Positions 27,600 to 36,829 are shown, numbered from the stretch's first letter. The stretch is DNA of 64,000 nt from Streptomyces sp. NBC_01551 (GCF_026339935.1 NZ_JAPEPX010000001.1:2214501-2278500); one strand, 5' to 3'. A program made the numbers and translations. The notes: generated by a model not told the origin, from the letters alone.

Positions 27600-28679
27600 T
27601 CAGCTGCCGGTCGCGGACTTCCACGCGTCGACGTGGCCGGTGAGGTTCTTGTCGATGTCGGCCCAGTCGGGCTCGAAGATCTCGACACCGGTCATCAGCT
27701 TGGTGAGTTCGACGGCGTTGGCGTCGGTCGGCTTGACGTCGGAGCGCGCCGGGAAGCCGCCGCCGACCTCGCTGACCAGCTTCTGGGCGTCCTCGCTGAG
27801 CAGGTAGTCGAGGAGCTTCTTGCCGTTCTCGGTGTGCGGGGCCTTGGCCACCAGGCCGGCCGCGTACGGGAGGGCGAAGCTGGTGGGCTTGCCGCCGTCC
27901 TTGGCGGGGAACCAGATGCCCAGGTTCGGCATGGACTTGGACTGCGCGAAGTTCATCTGGACGTCGCCGTTGGCGACGAGCAGCTCGCCCTTGTCGGTCT
28001 TCGGCGCGAGCTTGCTGGTGGAGGAGGACGGGCCGACGTTGTTGGCCTGGAGCTTCTTCAGGTACTCCATCGCCGGCTCCTTGCCTCCGAAGTCGTGCAT
28101 CGCCTTGATGAGCACGGCGGTGCCGTCGCCCGCGACGCCCGGGGTGGAGTACTGGAGCTTGCCCTTGAACTTGCCGTCCAGCAGCTCTTCCCAGGTCTTG
28201 GGCGCCTCGGTGAGCTCCTTCTTGTTGTAGACGAAGCCGAAGTAGTTGTTGACGACCGAGGTCCACTTGCCGTCGGTGGCCTTGTCGCCGCCCTTGACCT
28301 GGTCGGAGCCCTGCGGCTTGTAGGCCTGGAGCAGGCCCTTGCCGTCCGCCTGCTGGATGAACGGCGGCAGCGTGATCAGGACGTCGGCCTGGGTGTTGCT
28401 CTTCTCGCGGACGGCGCGCTGCACCATCTCGCCCGAGCCTCCCTCGACGTACTTGACCTCGATGCCGGTCTTCTTGGTGAAATCGGCGAAGACCTTGTCG
28501 TACCAGCCGTCGCCCTTGTCGCTCTTGAGGCCGTCGGCGCTGTAGACGGTGACGACCTTCTCGCCGCCGCCCTTGGAGTCGGCGGCGGTGGAGGAGCCCG
28601 CGCAGGCGGTGAGGCCGGCGGCGAGGGCGAGGCTGCCGGTGACGGCGGCCGTGAGGCGCGGGTACTTGCTGCTGGGCAT
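27600..28679 (-). CDS. 2-aminoethylphosphonate ABC transporter, substrate-binding lipoprotein
   Basis: 359 residues. A signal with lipobox LTAC (LALAAGLTACAGSS) anchors it outside the membrane. The body is an iron/spermidine-type (family 1) binding protein: VVTVYSADGLKSDKGDGWYD, DVLITLPPFIQQADGKGLL, ARSDVKPTDANAVELTKLM. The context, with two permeases, an ATPase, a phosphonatase-like HAD and a phosphonate-type FAD oxidase, indicates aminoethylphosphonate. It is the last gene of the operon, 25 bases after the second permease. Confidence 0.85.
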   Translation of the reverse strand: MPSSKYPRLTAAVTGSLALAAGLTACAGSSTAADSKGGGEKVVTVYSADGLKSDKGDGWYDKVFADFTKKTGIEVKYVEGGSGEMVQRAVREKSNTQADVLITLPPFIQQADGKGLLQAYKPQGSDQVKGGDKATDGKWTSVVNNYFGFVYNKKELTEAPKTWEELLDGKFKGKLQYSTPGVAGDGTAVLIKAMHDFGGKEPAMEYLKKLQANNVGPSSSTSKLAPKTDKGELLVANGDVQMNFAQSKSMPNLGIWFPAKDGGKPTSFALPYAAGLVAKAPHTENGKKLLDYLLSEDAQKLVSEVGGGFPARSDVKPTDANAVELTKLMTGVEIFEPDWADIDKNLTGHVDAWKSATGS

Positions 28680-28704
28680 GGAACTTCCTTACGGGGAAAG
28701 GGAG

Positions 28705-29502
28705 TCAGCGGTAGGTGGCTCTGGTGCGGATACGGGAGACGGCCAGCAGGACCAGCAGGGTGGTGGCCATCAGGACCACGGCGACGGCGGAGCCGCTGAA
28801 GAGCGAACCGCGGTCGGTGGCGGTGAAGATCCGGACCGGGAGGGGCATCCAGTCCGGCGGGTAGAGCATCATCGTGGCGCTCAGCTCGCCCATGGACAGG
28901 GCGAAGCAGAGTCCGGCGGCCGCGGTGAGGGACGGCAGCAGGAGGGGGAGCTTGACCCGCCACAGCACGTGCGCGGGACGGGCGCCCAGGGAGGCCGCCG
29001 CCTGTTCGTACGCCGGGTCGAGACGGACGATCGCAGCCGAAACCGACTGGTAGGCGAACGCCGTGACAAGAATGGTGTGCGCCAGGATCACGATTGAGCT
29101 CGTGCCGTTGAGCAGCATCGGGGGCTTGCTGAACGCGACCAGTACGGCGAGGCCGACGACCACGGACGGCACGGCGACCGGGAGCATGAACAGGGCGTCC
29201 AGGGAACGCTTTCCGCGCTTCTTCAGCCCGGCGGCGGCCAGCGCCGCCCAGCTGCCGACGGTGAGCGCGAGCAGGCTCGCGACCAGGGCGGTGACCAGCG
29301 AGGTCGTCAGTGCCTGGAGGGATTCGCCGCGCGCGGCGGAGGCGTAGTTCTCGGTGGTCGGGCCGGAGGGGAAGGCCCCGGACCAGTGGGTCGAGAAGGA
29401 CGCGGCCACCACGACGAGCAGCGGCAGGGCGAAGAGGGGCAGGAAGAGGAGGCCGAACAGGCCCCAGGCGGCCCAGCGGCCTGTCTTGCTATGCACCAGC
29501 AC
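28705..29502 (-). CDS. 2-aminoethylphosphonate ABC transporter, permease 2
   Basis: 265 residues with six membrane spans, starting WGLFGLLFLPLFALPLLVVVAASF. The EAA coupling loop is EQAAASLGARPAHVLWRVKLP. The start overlaps the previous permease by 14 bases. It forms the channel with the other permease. Confidence 0.87.
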   Translation of the reverse strand: MLVHSKTGRWAAWGLFGLLFLPLFALPLLVVVAASFSTHWSGAFPSGPTTENYASAARGESLQALTTSLVTALVASLLALTVGSWAALAAAGLKKRGKRSLDALFMLPVAVPSVVVGLAVLVAFSKPPMLLNGTSSIVILAHTILVTAFAYQSVSAAIVRLDPAYEQAAASLGARPAHVLWRVKLPLLLPSLTAAAGLCFALSMGELSATMMLYPPDWMPLPVRIFTATDRGSLFSGSAVAVVLMATTLLVLLAVSRIRTRATYR

Positions 29503-30541
29503 GCTTGCTCACCACCCGGTAGAGGCCGAACAGGCCGACGGAGATCGCGATGTTGACGACGGCGACCACGCAGGCGGCCGCGTAGTCGGATTCGAGGATC
29601 GCCTTGCCGTAGATGAGCATCGGGAGCGTGGTGACGTCCTTGGCTCCGGTGAACAGGACGATCCCGAACTCGTTGAGGCACATGACGAGGACGAGGCTTC
29701 CGCCGGCGGCGAGGGCCGGGAGGGCCTCGGGGAGGATGACCCGCCGGATGATCCGGGCGGGCTTCGCGCCGAGCGAGGAGGCCACCTCCAGCTGTGCGGT
29801 GTCCAGCTGGGAGAAGGCGGCGAGCAGCGGGCGCATCACGAAGGGCGTGAAGTACGTGATCTCCGCGAGGAGGACGCCCCAGGGGGTGGTGAGGAAGTGG
29901 AACGGGCCGTCGGCGGCGCCGGTCAGGTCAGTCCAGACCCCGTTGGCCATGCCCACCGTCCCGTAGATGAAGAGGAGGGCGAGGGTGATGAGGAAGGAGG
30001 GGAAGGAGAGGAAGACGTCGATGAACTTCGCGACGGCCTTGGCCCCGGGGAAGGGGACGAAGGCGATGATCAGGGCGAGCGCGAAGCCGAGGACCAGGCA
30101 GCCGACCGTGGCGCCGACGGCCAGCCAGACCGTGGTGCCGAGGGCTTCGCGGAAGCCGTGGGAGGCGAACACGGAGGCGTAGGCGTCGAAGGCGCCGCCG
30201 CCGTTCTCGGGGGTGAACGACTGCTGGACCACCAGCGCGAGGGGGTAGAGGAAGACCAGCGCGAGCACGGCCACGGGCGGCACGCTCCACAGCCACCGCG
30301 GGACACCGGTCCCCTGCGGGGGGCGGATCCTGTGCGGGGTGCGGGAGCCGGACGGGGTGGCGGTGTGGCCGGGGGCGGTGGTGGCGCTGCCCGCGGTGGT
30401 GCCGTGGTCGGCAAGGGTGCCGCCGGCGGTGGCGTGGGCGGTCCGGGTGGGGGTGTCCGGTGTGGCGTCGGTGTGCTCCGGGGTCCGGGTGCCCGGCAGG
30501 TGCGCGGTTCGGCGCCCGTCCAGGCGGGGGGCCTCAGCCAT
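29489..30541 (-). CDS. 2-aminoethylphosphonate ABC transporter, permease 1
   Basis: 350 residues. An unusual ~75-residue Thr/Pro-rich hydrophilic N-terminus precedes the first span (WLWSVPPVAVLALVFLYPLAL); about six spans follow, with EAA loop EVASSLGAKPARIIRRVILP. It overlaps the ATPase gene by 8 bases. The extended N-terminus may mean that the true start is further in, but no better internal start is obvious. Confidence 0.85.
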   Translation of the reverse strand: MAEAPRLDGRRTAHLPGTRTPEHTDATPDTPTRTAHATAGGTLADHGTTAGSATTAPGHTATPSGSRTPHRIRPPQGTGVPRWLWSVPPVAVLALVFLYPLALVVQQSFTPENGGGAFDAYASVFASHGFREALGTTVWLAVGATVGCLVLGFALALIIAFVPFPGAKAVAKFIDVFLSFPSFLITLALLFIYGTVGMANGVWTDLTGAADGPFHFLTTPWGVLLAEITYFTPFVMRPLLAAFSQLDTAQLEVASSLGAKPARIIRRVILPEALPALAAGGSLVLVMCLNEFGIVLFTGAKDVTTLPMLIYGKAILESDYAAACVVAVVNIAISVGLFGLYRVVSKRAGA

Positions 30542-31583
30542 CCGACACCCCTGCGGCCAGCAGCACGGCGTCGCGGGGTTCGAAGTGCAGGGTCACCTCG
30601 TCGCCCAGCGCCGGGGTCTCGCGCAGCTCCGGCAGGTCGGCCTTGACGCGGTGGCCGTCCACGTCGACGTAGAGCCGGTGCGTGGAGCCGCGCCACTGCA
30701 CCTCGGCGATCGTCCCGGTCAGCGCGTTGGGCCCGGCCCCGAGGCCGAGCAGGTGCGGCCGTACGCACAACGTCGCACTCACGCCCGGCGCGGCCCGCCC
30801 ACGGTCCAGCTCCAGCGCCCGCCCCGCGAAGAGCGCCCCGGATTCGGCGACGGTCACCGGCAGCAGGTTGGCGTTGCCGACGAACGAGGCGGTGAACTCG
30901 GTGCGCGGGGCCCGGTACAGCTCCTGCGGGGTGCCGCAGTCCTGGAGCCGGGCCCGGTCCATGACCGCGATCCGGTCGGCCAGAGTGAGCGCCTCCACCT
31001 GGTCGTGCGTGACGTAAAGGATCGACACGTCGGGCAGTTCGCGGTGCAGCCGGGCCAGTTCGGCGAGCATCCCGGAGCGCAGCTGCGCGTCGAGCGCGGA
31101 GAGCGGCTCGTCGAGCAGGAGCACCCCGGGGCGGATGGCGAGCGCGCGGGCGATGGCCACGCGCTGCTGCTGTCCGCCGGAGAGCTCGCGCGGGTAGCGC
31201 TTGGCGTAGGCCGCCATCCCGGTCATCTCCAGGGCCTCGGCGACCCGGCCCGGGATCTCGGCCTTGGGGGCTTTCTGCGCCTTGAGGCCGAAGGCGACGT
31301 TCTCCTCGACCCGCATGTGCGGGAACAGCGCGTACTGCTGGACGACCATCCCGATGCCGCGCTTGTGCGGCGGGAGCGCGGTGACGTCCCGGCCGCCGAT
31401 CAGCACCCGGCCGGCGGCGGGCCGTACGAACCCGGCGACCGCGCGCAGCGCCGTGGTCTTGCCGGAGCCGGAGGGGCCCAGCAGCGCCATGACCTCGCCC
31501 GGCTCGACGGTCAGGTCGAGGGAGTCCAGGACGGTGTTGCCGGCGTAGGCGACCGATACGGAGTCGAAGCGGATGCCGCTCAC
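30534..31583 (-). CDS. 2-aminoethylphosphonate ABC transporter, ATP-binding protein
   Basis: 349 residues. Walker A GPSGSGKTTA, Q-loop VVQQYALFPHM, signature LSGGQQQRVAIARAL, Walker B VLLLDEPLSALD, H-loop YVTHDQVEAL, followed by a TOBE-type regulatory domain (LTGTIAEVQWRGSTHRLYVD). GTG start, 4-base GTGA overlap with the hydrolase stop. Powers import with the two permeases. Confidence 0.92.
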   Translation of the reverse strand: MSGIRFDSVSVAYAGNTVLDSLDLTVEPGEVMALLGPSGSGKTTALRAVAGFVRPAAGRVLIGGRDVTALPPHKRGIGMVVQQYALFPHMRVEENVAFGLKAQKAPKAEIPGRVAEALEMTGMAAYAKRYPRELSGGQQQRVAIARALAIRPGVLLLDEPLSALDAQLRSGMLAELARLHRELPDVSILYVTHDQVEALTLADRIAVMDRARLQDCGTPQELYRAPRTEFTASFVGNANLLPVTVAESGALFAGRALELDRGRAAPGVSATLCVRPHLLGLGAGPNALTGTIAEVQWRGSTHRLYVDVDGHRVKADLPELRETPALGDEVTLHFEPRDAVLLAAGVSDG

Positions 31584-32329
31584 GCGCCGGACTCCCTCGC
31601 CAGGAGCGCGGGGAGGTCGGCGATGGAGGCGAGGACGTGGGTGGCGCCGTGCTCGTCGAGGGTCGCGCGGTCGTGGGCGCCGGTCAGGACGCCCGCCACG
31701 ATCCCGGCTCCGGCGCGGCGGCCGCTGAGCATGTCGTACGCCGTGTCGCCGGCCACCACGGTCTCGCGGACGTCGGTCGCGGCGCCGGTGCGCAGGAACG
31801 CGGCGAGCACCATGTCCGGGTACGGGCGGCCCCGGCCGCCGGCGTCGGCGGGGCAGAGGGTCAGGTCGGCCAGGCCCTGCCAGCCGAGGGCGTCGAGGAT
31901 GGCGTCCTGGGTGACGCGGGCGAAGCCGGTGGTCAAGGCGACGGTGTGGCCGTCGGCGCGGAGCTTCTCGATGGCCTCGCGGGCGCCGGGGATCGGGGCG
32001 ATCAGGCCGCCGTCGACGAGTTCCCCGTACGCCTGCTCGAAGGCGGAGTTGGCGCGCTGGGCCAGTTCCTCGGTGCCGAAGAGGTGGCGGAAGACCGAGA
32101 TCTTCGACTCGCCCATGGTGTCGCGGACGTACTGGAGCTTGGCGGCGTGGTCGGCGCTGCCGGGCTCGACTCCGAGGCGCTCGGCGGCGCGCTCGAAGGC
32201 GCGCTCGACGAGGCCGCCGTCGGCGACGGTGGTGCCGGCCATGTCGAGGACGATCAGCCTGCGGGTCTCGTTCGTGCTGCCCGTGCTGCCCGTGCTGCTC
32301 GGGCCGCTCGCGTCGTTCAGGTCGCTCAT
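31580..32329 (-). CDS. Phosphonatase-like HAD hydrolase (PhnX relative)
   Basis: 249 residues after a short Ser/Thr-rich leader. The nucleophile motif LIVLDMAGTTVADGG matches PhnX (DxAGT), and DTMGESKISVFRHLFG carries a Lys at the position of the Schiff-base lysine of true phosphonatase (MGxxK). Motifs II and IV: VALTTGFARVTQD and VVAGDTAYDMLSG. PhnX cleaves phosphonoacetaldehyde to acetaldehyde and phosphate; here that substrate would come from the neighbouring oxidase. Starts 5 bases after the oxidase stop. Confidence 0.85.
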   Translation of the reverse strand: MSDLNDASGPSSTGSTGSTNETRRLIVLDMAGTTVADGGLVERAFERAAERLGVEPGSADHAAKLQYVRDTMGESKISVFRHLFGTEELAQRANSAFEQAYGELVDGGLIAPIPGAREAIEKLRADGHTVALTTGFARVTQDAILDALGWQGLADLTLCPADAGGRGRPYPDMVLAAFLRTGAATDVRETVVAGDTAYDMLSGRRAGAGIVAGVLTGAHDRATLDEHGATHVLASIADLPALLARESGA

Positions 32330-32334
32330 GGTGT

Positions 32335-33465
32335 CTACCAGCCCAGTTCGTTCGCGGTGGTCTCGGCTATGGCGGGCGAGCAGGTCATCCCGCGCCCGCC
32401 GGGTCCGGTCACCAGCCAGACGCCGTCGGCCACCTGCTGGCGGTGGACGACGCGGGTGGTGTCGGTGCACTGCGCGTACACGCCCGCCCAGCGGTGCCGG
32501 ATCTTCGGCAGCGGGCGGCTCAGGAAGGACTCGACCACCTCGGTGAGGTGCTCGTAGGAGTCTTCGAGGGTGTCGAACGCGAAGGGGTGCTCGTATTCGT
32601 GGGTGTCGCCGATGGTCAGCCCGCCGTCGAGGCGCTGGACCATCAGGAGCTGCATCTTGTGCGCGGCGGCGATCGGCGCCTGCGCCTGCCCGGCGTTGAG
32701 CGCGTCGAGCGCCTCGCTCTTGTACGCCGGGTAGTAGCGAAAGCTGTCGGCGTCGGCGACCGAGGTGGTCAGCGGCTCGCCGAGCGGGGCGGTCTGCATC
32801 ATCTGGAGCCGGACGCGGCGCACGGGCAGCTCCGGGGCCAGCTCGCGGACCAGGCCGGACAGCCAGGCGCCGGTGGCCAGGACGACGGTGTCACCGCGGT
32901 GGACGTCACCGTGGTCGTCGCGGACGGCGCCGGGGCCGACGACCTCGCGGACCTCGCGTCCGGGGAGGAAGGTGTACCGGCCGGTGGCGCGCAGGGCCTC
33001 GCGCAGGTGGAGCTGGGCGGTGCGCGGTTCGACGGCCGCGTCCCGCTCGCACCACAGGGCCGCCTCGAAGGCGCCGCGCAGGGCCGGGTTGATCTGTCGC
33101 GCTTCCGCGGCGGTGACCAGTTCGTAGCCACGGGCCGCGGCGTCCGGGCGGGCGGTGGCCGCCTCGGCGACCGCGTACTCGCGGGCGCCCCGCACCGGGG
33201 TGAGGGAGCCGATGGCGCGGAAGCCCAGGCCGGGCACCTCCGCGCCGATGCGCTCCCAGAGCTCGCGGGCCCGCAGGGCGGTGTCGAGCTCCTCGCCCCC
33301 GGCCCGCCCGCTGACCCAGATCTGGCCGAAATTGCGCAGCGACGCGCCGCGGGCCTCCGCTTCTCGCTCGATCTGGACGACCTCGTGGCCGCGTTCGACT
33401 GCTTGCCAGGCGTGCATGGTGCCGACCACGCCGCCTCCGACGACTATGACTCTCACGCCGTCCAA
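32335..33465 (-). CDS. FAD-dependent amine oxidoreductase, phosphonate-associated (TIGR03364 type)
   Basis: 376 residues. Rossmann start VRVIVVGGGVVGTMHAWQA with a dinucleotide fold ending VVQIERE; DAO-fold core; C-terminal VTGPGGRGMTCSPAIAE closes the FAD site. Members of this family sit in aminoethylphosphonate gene clusters and oxidise (N-methyl-)2-aminoethylphosphonate to phosphonoacetaldehyde. No PhnW transaminase gene is present in the window, so this enzyme probably replaces it. It is the first gene of the operon; a GntR-type box lies 68 bases upstream. Confidence 0.85.
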   Translation of the reverse strand: MDGVRVIVVGGGVVGTMHAWQAVERGHEVVQIEREAEARGASLRNFGQIWVSGRAGGEELDTALRARELWERIGAEVPGLGFRAIGSLTPVRGAREYAVAEAATARPDAAARGYELVTAAEARQINPALRGAFEAALWCERDAAVEPRTAQLHLREALRATGRYTFLPGREVREVVGPGAVRDDHGDVHRGDTVVLATGAWLSGLVRELAPELPVRRVRLQMMQTAPLGEPLTTSVADADSFRYYPAYKSEALDALNAGQAQAPIAAAHKMQLLMVQRLDGGLTIGDTHEYEHPFAFDTLEDSYEHLTEVVESFLSRPLPKIRHRWAGVYAQCTDTTRVVHRQQVADGVWLVTGPGGRGMTCSPAIAETTANELGW

Positions 33466-33530
33466 GGTGGGCGCGGCCCGTGACCCGAGGGGATCCGGAT
33501 GGCAACGGGCCGGTGAACAGCCCTCGACGT

Positions 33531-33548
33531 TTGGACTAGACCCGTTAC
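33531..33548. promoter_or_regulatory. GntR-type box before the phosphonate oxidase operon
   Basis: TTGGACTAGACCCGTTAC; GGACTAGACC resembles the DasR-like half-palindromes, and AGACCCGTTAC is shared with 27545-27555. Confidence 0.65.
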
Positions 33549-33604
33549 CTTCTTGTGATGTCAGTGCGTCCCTTTTTTCAGGATTGATGGCGTTTCCCCT
33601 CCCG

Positions 33605-34369
33605 CTACTCGGGCTTCAGACGGGTCGTGAAGCTGAACCGATCACCACGGTAGAGCGAACGCACCCGCTCCAGCGGCCCGCCGTCCTGATCCCGCGAGAA
33701 GCGGTGGATCAGCAGCATCGGAAGGGCCGGCGGGGTGCCGATCAGCAGGGCCTCGCGCGGGGTCGCCAGGACGGTCTCCAGCTTCTCGTCCGCGTCGCCG
33801 AAGGAGATGCCGAGGCTGTCGCGGAGGTAGCCGTAGAAGGAGGAGTCCGGCGGGAAATCGCTGTCCAGGCGGGGCGCCCGGGCCACCCGGATGTACGTGC
33901 TCTCCAGGCCGACCCGCTCGTCGTCGGCCAGCAGGACGCGCTCCAGGTGCCAGACGGGCTCGCCGGCCTCGGCGCCGATGCCCCGGGCCAGCTCGGGCGG
34001 GCACGGGAACCGCTCCAGGCCGATCAGGTTGCGGCCGGGCCGGCGGCCCTGGCGGCGGACGCCCTCGGTGTAGCTCGCGAGCGACAGCGGCTGCTCCAGC
34101 TTCGGCCCGGCGACGACGGTGCCCCGCCCCGCGCGGCGCAGCCGGCCCTCCAGGAGCAGCTCGCGCAGGGCCTGCCGCACGGTCTCGCGGGACACCTCGT
34201 ACCGCTCGGCGAGATCGCGCTCGGTGGGCAGCAGGCCGCCTTCGCCGAGTTCGTCGAGCAGCTCCGCGATGCGGGCCCTGACGGCGTAGTACTTGGGGAC
34301 GCGGCCGTGCTCGGGGATGCCGGAGCGGACGGGCGAGCCGGGGCGATGGGGCTGGATCTGTTCTTCCAC
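33605..34369 (-). CDS. GntR/HutC-UTRA family regulator, probable controller of the phosphonate genes
   Basis: 254 residues. N-terminal winged helix: LLPTERDLAERYEVSRETVRQALREL; C-terminal UTRA sensor: LIHRFSRDQDGGPLERVRSLYRGDRFSF, similar in layout to DasR but clearly a different protein (RVPKYYAVRARIAELL start). It is upstream of and co-directional with the phosphonate operon, 139 bases away. Likely ligand: an aminoethylphosphonate pathway compound (inference). Confidence 0.87.
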   Translation of the reverse strand: MEEQIQPHRPGSPVRSGIPEHGRVPKYYAVRARIAELLDELGEGGLLPTERDLAERYEVSRETVRQALRELLLEGRLRRAGRGTVVAGPKLEQPLSLASYTEGVRRQGRRPGRNLIGLERFPCPPELARGIGAEAGEPVWHLERVLLADDERVGLESTYIRVARAPRLDSDFPPDSSFYGYLRDSLGISFGDADEKLETVLATPREALLIGTPPALPMLLIHRFSRDQDGGPLERVRSLYRGDRFSFTTRLKPE

Positions 34370-34402
34370 GCTCGGACTTTACGTGCCCTCGGTGAACCGG
34401 GA

Positions 34403-35152
34403 TCAGCGCAGGCGGCGCGCCCCGAGCAGCAGCCCGCCGCCGGCCGCGATCGCGGCGATGGCGGCGCTCCCGTACGCCCACTCGCGTGGGCCGGTGTGCG
34501 GGCCGGTGTGGGCGAGGGCCCCGGCCTCGCCCGACTCCTCGTCCGGGCCCTCGACCGAGAAGCGGTAGCCGCCGGCCTCGCCGACCCAGTCGCCGTCGTC
34601 GCCCTTGCGCTGGACCAGGGCGGCGTCGGCGACGACCTCGCCGTGCGGGGCGTCGGGCGAGAACGCGAGCCGAACCTTGACGGTCATCGAGCCGCCGGCG
34701 CCGACGGAGAACCCGGGGAAGGCGTCGCCGCCGTCGAACACGGCGATGATCTCGTCGCGGTCGGTCCGCTCCAGGCTGACCGGGAAGCTGCCGCCGGGGG
34801 CGTCGAACTCCATCCGGAGGTGAGCGGGGCGCAGGGCGCGGGCCTTGTCGGTGAACACGACGACGGGGTGGATGGCCGTGCAGGCGGAGCCGGTGGTGTT
34901 GGTCAGGTCCAGGAACCAGGTCTGCGCCCCGCCGCCGGTCCGGTACACGGCCGGCCCGCCGCGGATCCGGGCCCCGATGGGGAACGCGGTGCTCTTCCCG
35001 TCCCCGCAACTGGCCTGCGCCCGCGAGGGCAACGCGGGCGCGGGGTGGGCGCCACCGCCGGTACCGACGTCCGCGAGGGCGCCGGGCGCCGCGCCGGCGA
35101 GGAGGACGCCGGACAGGACGGCCGAGAGGGCAAGGGCTTTGCGCAGTCGCAT
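34403..35152 (-). CDS. Surface protein with LAHTG sorting signal
   Basis: 249 residues; core family not recognised. Signal peptide (ALSAVLSGVLLAGAAPGALA), a beta-sandwich-like extracellular region (AQTWFLDLTNTTGSACTAIHP; SVGAGGSMTVKVRLAFSPDA), then ALAHTG, a hydrophobic span (YGSAAIAAIAAGGGLLLGA) and RRLR. LAxTG is the motif used by actinobacterial class E sortases; such an enzyme is encoded at 40387-41244. The protein is therefore probably covalently wall-anchored. Confidence 0.8.
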   Translation of the reverse strand: MRLRKALALSAVLSGVLLAGAAPGALADVGTGGGAHPAPALPSRAQASCGDGKSTAFPIGARIRGGPAVYRTGGGAQTWFLDLTNTTGSACTAIHPVVVFTDKARALRPAHLRMEFDAPGGSFPVSLERTDRDEIIAVFDGGDAFPGFSVGAGGSMTVKVRLAFSPDAPHGEVVADAALVQRKGDDGDWVGEAGGYRFSVEGPDEESGEAGALAHTGPHTGPREWAYGSAAIAAIAAGGGLLLGARRLR

Positions 35153-35659
35153 GGAAGACCTTCGCTGCTCGCCGGACGATGGACGTTGACGTTGACGTTG
35201 ACGCTGGACGATTGAGGGGAGACCGGCCACCACGGCCGGAGCCACCGAACCTACCCGGAGCACCCCGACCGGACACCGCACCACCGGCCCACCGGCCCGC
35301 CGGAACTCCGCACCACCGAAACACCGGTACGACAACCCGACGATCACCCCGGACCTTGCCCGCACCCTCCCACGCCCACCCGACCCCCCACGTCCCACCA
35401 CGCCTGCCCCACCCCCGTTTACGCCTGATTGGCGCACCTCCGTGGGCGCCACGCACCGACACCATCGAGCGCCGCCGGGACCACGCGGCCCCGCCGGGAC
35501 CATCCAGCCCCGCCGGCGATTGAGGCGCGGGGGTCCGGGGGCCGGTCCCCGGGAACGGTGCCGCACCGGTGTGATCGGGGGCGCCCCGTCCGGCCCGACG
35601 GGGGTTGACGTGTCCGCCGGAGAGGCTCCGTACCGCGGAGGGGCGGGAACCGATCGGCG
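35153..35659. other. Gene-free region with short repeats
   Basis: 507 bases with no convincing gene. It contains three tandem GTTGAC hexamers (35185-35202) close upstream of the LAHTG gene and a dispersed Streptomyces-type intergenic element at 35505-35541. Confidence 0.6.
35505..35541 (+). repeat. Streptomyces intergenic GC element (copy A)
   Basis: CAGCCCCGCCGGCGATTGAG followed by GCGCGGGGGTCCGGGGG. I recall near-identical stretches between many Streptomyces genes; a shorter relative is at 63681-63706. Confidence 0.55.
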
Positions 35660-36799
35660 TCAGCCCGAGCGGCCGAAGAAGGGGGCCAGGATCAGTTCCG
35701 CCGCCCCCTCGGCCACCCCCCGCCCGGCCAGGGCAACGGTGGCACCGGCCCCGCGCGCGGCCAGCGCGCCGGAGACGCCGGACACGAACACCCCCGGCGC
35801 CCCCTCCACCACACGCCCGCCCAGCACCACCCGGTCCACGTCCAGCAGCGCGACCAGGTTCGCCGCCGCCTCCCCCAGCACGCGCGCGGCCTCCGCCAGA
35901 TCACCCCGCGCCACGGCATCCAGGCACAGCGCCTCCACACACCCCCGGCCCCCACACCGGCACGGCGGCCCGTCCAGCATCAGCACCTGGTGCCCGAACT
36001 CCCCCGCCGCCGACCGCGCCCCGCGGTACACCTCGCCGTTCAGCCGGAGTCCCGCACCCAGGCCGGTGCCGACGTGCAGGTACACCGAAGCCCCGAAATC
36101 CCCGCCCGCGCCCGCGCCGGCTCCGGCCCCGGCGTTGGTGTCCTTGTCCACCACCACCGCCACCCCCAACCGCCCCGCCAGTTCCTCCCCCAGCGGGAAC
36201 CCCTCCCACTCCGGGAACCCCGTCACCCGCCCCAGCACCCCGGTCCGCCGGTCGAGCGGGCCCGGCGCGGCAATTCCCACCCCCAGCACCTGCGACGGCC
36301 CCGCACCGGACCCCGGATGCGCGAAGGTCCGTACGACCGCATCCGCCACCGCGTCGACGACCACCCCCGGCCCGGCGCCGAAGTCCAGCGGACCCCGCCA
36401 GTCCGCGGTGACGCGGCCCGCCAGGTCGACCCGGACCACCCGCAGCTCGTCCCGGTCCACGTGCACCCCCACCGCGCTCCGCGCCTCCGGCACCAGCCGC
36501 AGCAGCGTCCGCGGCTTGCCCCCGGTCGACGCGCCGCGGCCGGCCTCCGCCACCAGCCCCTCGGCCCGCAGCCGCGCCGTGATCTTGCTGACCGCCTGCG
36601 GGGTGAGCCCCGTGCGCTCCGCCAGCTCCGACCGCCCGAGGCCCGGCCCCGCCGCTCCCGGGCGCGCACCCGCACCGGCGCCCTCGCTCGCGCCCTCGCT
36701 CGCGCCCGCGCCGCGCAGCAGATCCAGCACCAGCGCGTCGTTGTGCCCGCGCAGCGCCGGCAGATTGACGCCGCGCCCCTCACCGTTCGCCCTGTTCAC
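35660..36799 (-). CDS. ROK-family transcriptional regulator
   Basis: 379 residues from the GTG at 36799. N-terminal winged helix (GRSELAERTGLTPQAVSKITARLRAEGLV) plus a sugar-kinase-type ROK domain with zinc motif CRCGGRGCVEAL and glucokinase-like LGVGIAAPGPLDRRTG. Ala/Gly-rich insertions (GAGAGAGAGG) interrupt the domain. ROK repressors sense sugars. Divergent from the Gfo/Idh/MocA dehydrogenase over 55 bases with a GCAAC/GTTGC palindrome, so it probably controls that gene. Confidence 0.88.
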   Translation of the reverse strand: MNRANGEGRGVNLPALRGHNDALVLDLLRGAGASEGASEGAGAGARPGAAGPGLGRSELAERTGLTPQAVSKITARLRAEGLVAEAGRGASTGGKPRTLLRLVPEARSAVGVHVDRDELRVVRVDLAGRVTADWRGPLDFGAGPGVVVDAVADAVVRTFAHPGSGAGPSQVLGVGIAAPGPLDRRTGVLGRVTGFPEWEGFPLGEELAGRLGVAVVVDKDTNAGAGAGAGAGGDFGASVYLHVGTGLGAGLRLNGEVYRGARSAAGEFGHQVLMLDGPPCRCGGRGCVEALCLDAVARGDLAEAARVLGEAAANLVALLDVDRVVLGGRVVEGAPGVFVSGVSGALAARGAGATVALAGRGVAEGAAELILAPFFGRSG

Positions 36800-36829
36800 C
36801 CGCCCATTCTCCACCCTCCTTGCACTTAA

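Noticed and set aside
28549..30646. Plus-strand frames opposite the phosphonate transporter genes
   Set aside because: Low-complexity Gly/Glu/Arg sequences without signal, domain or RBS; antisense shadows of the permease genes.
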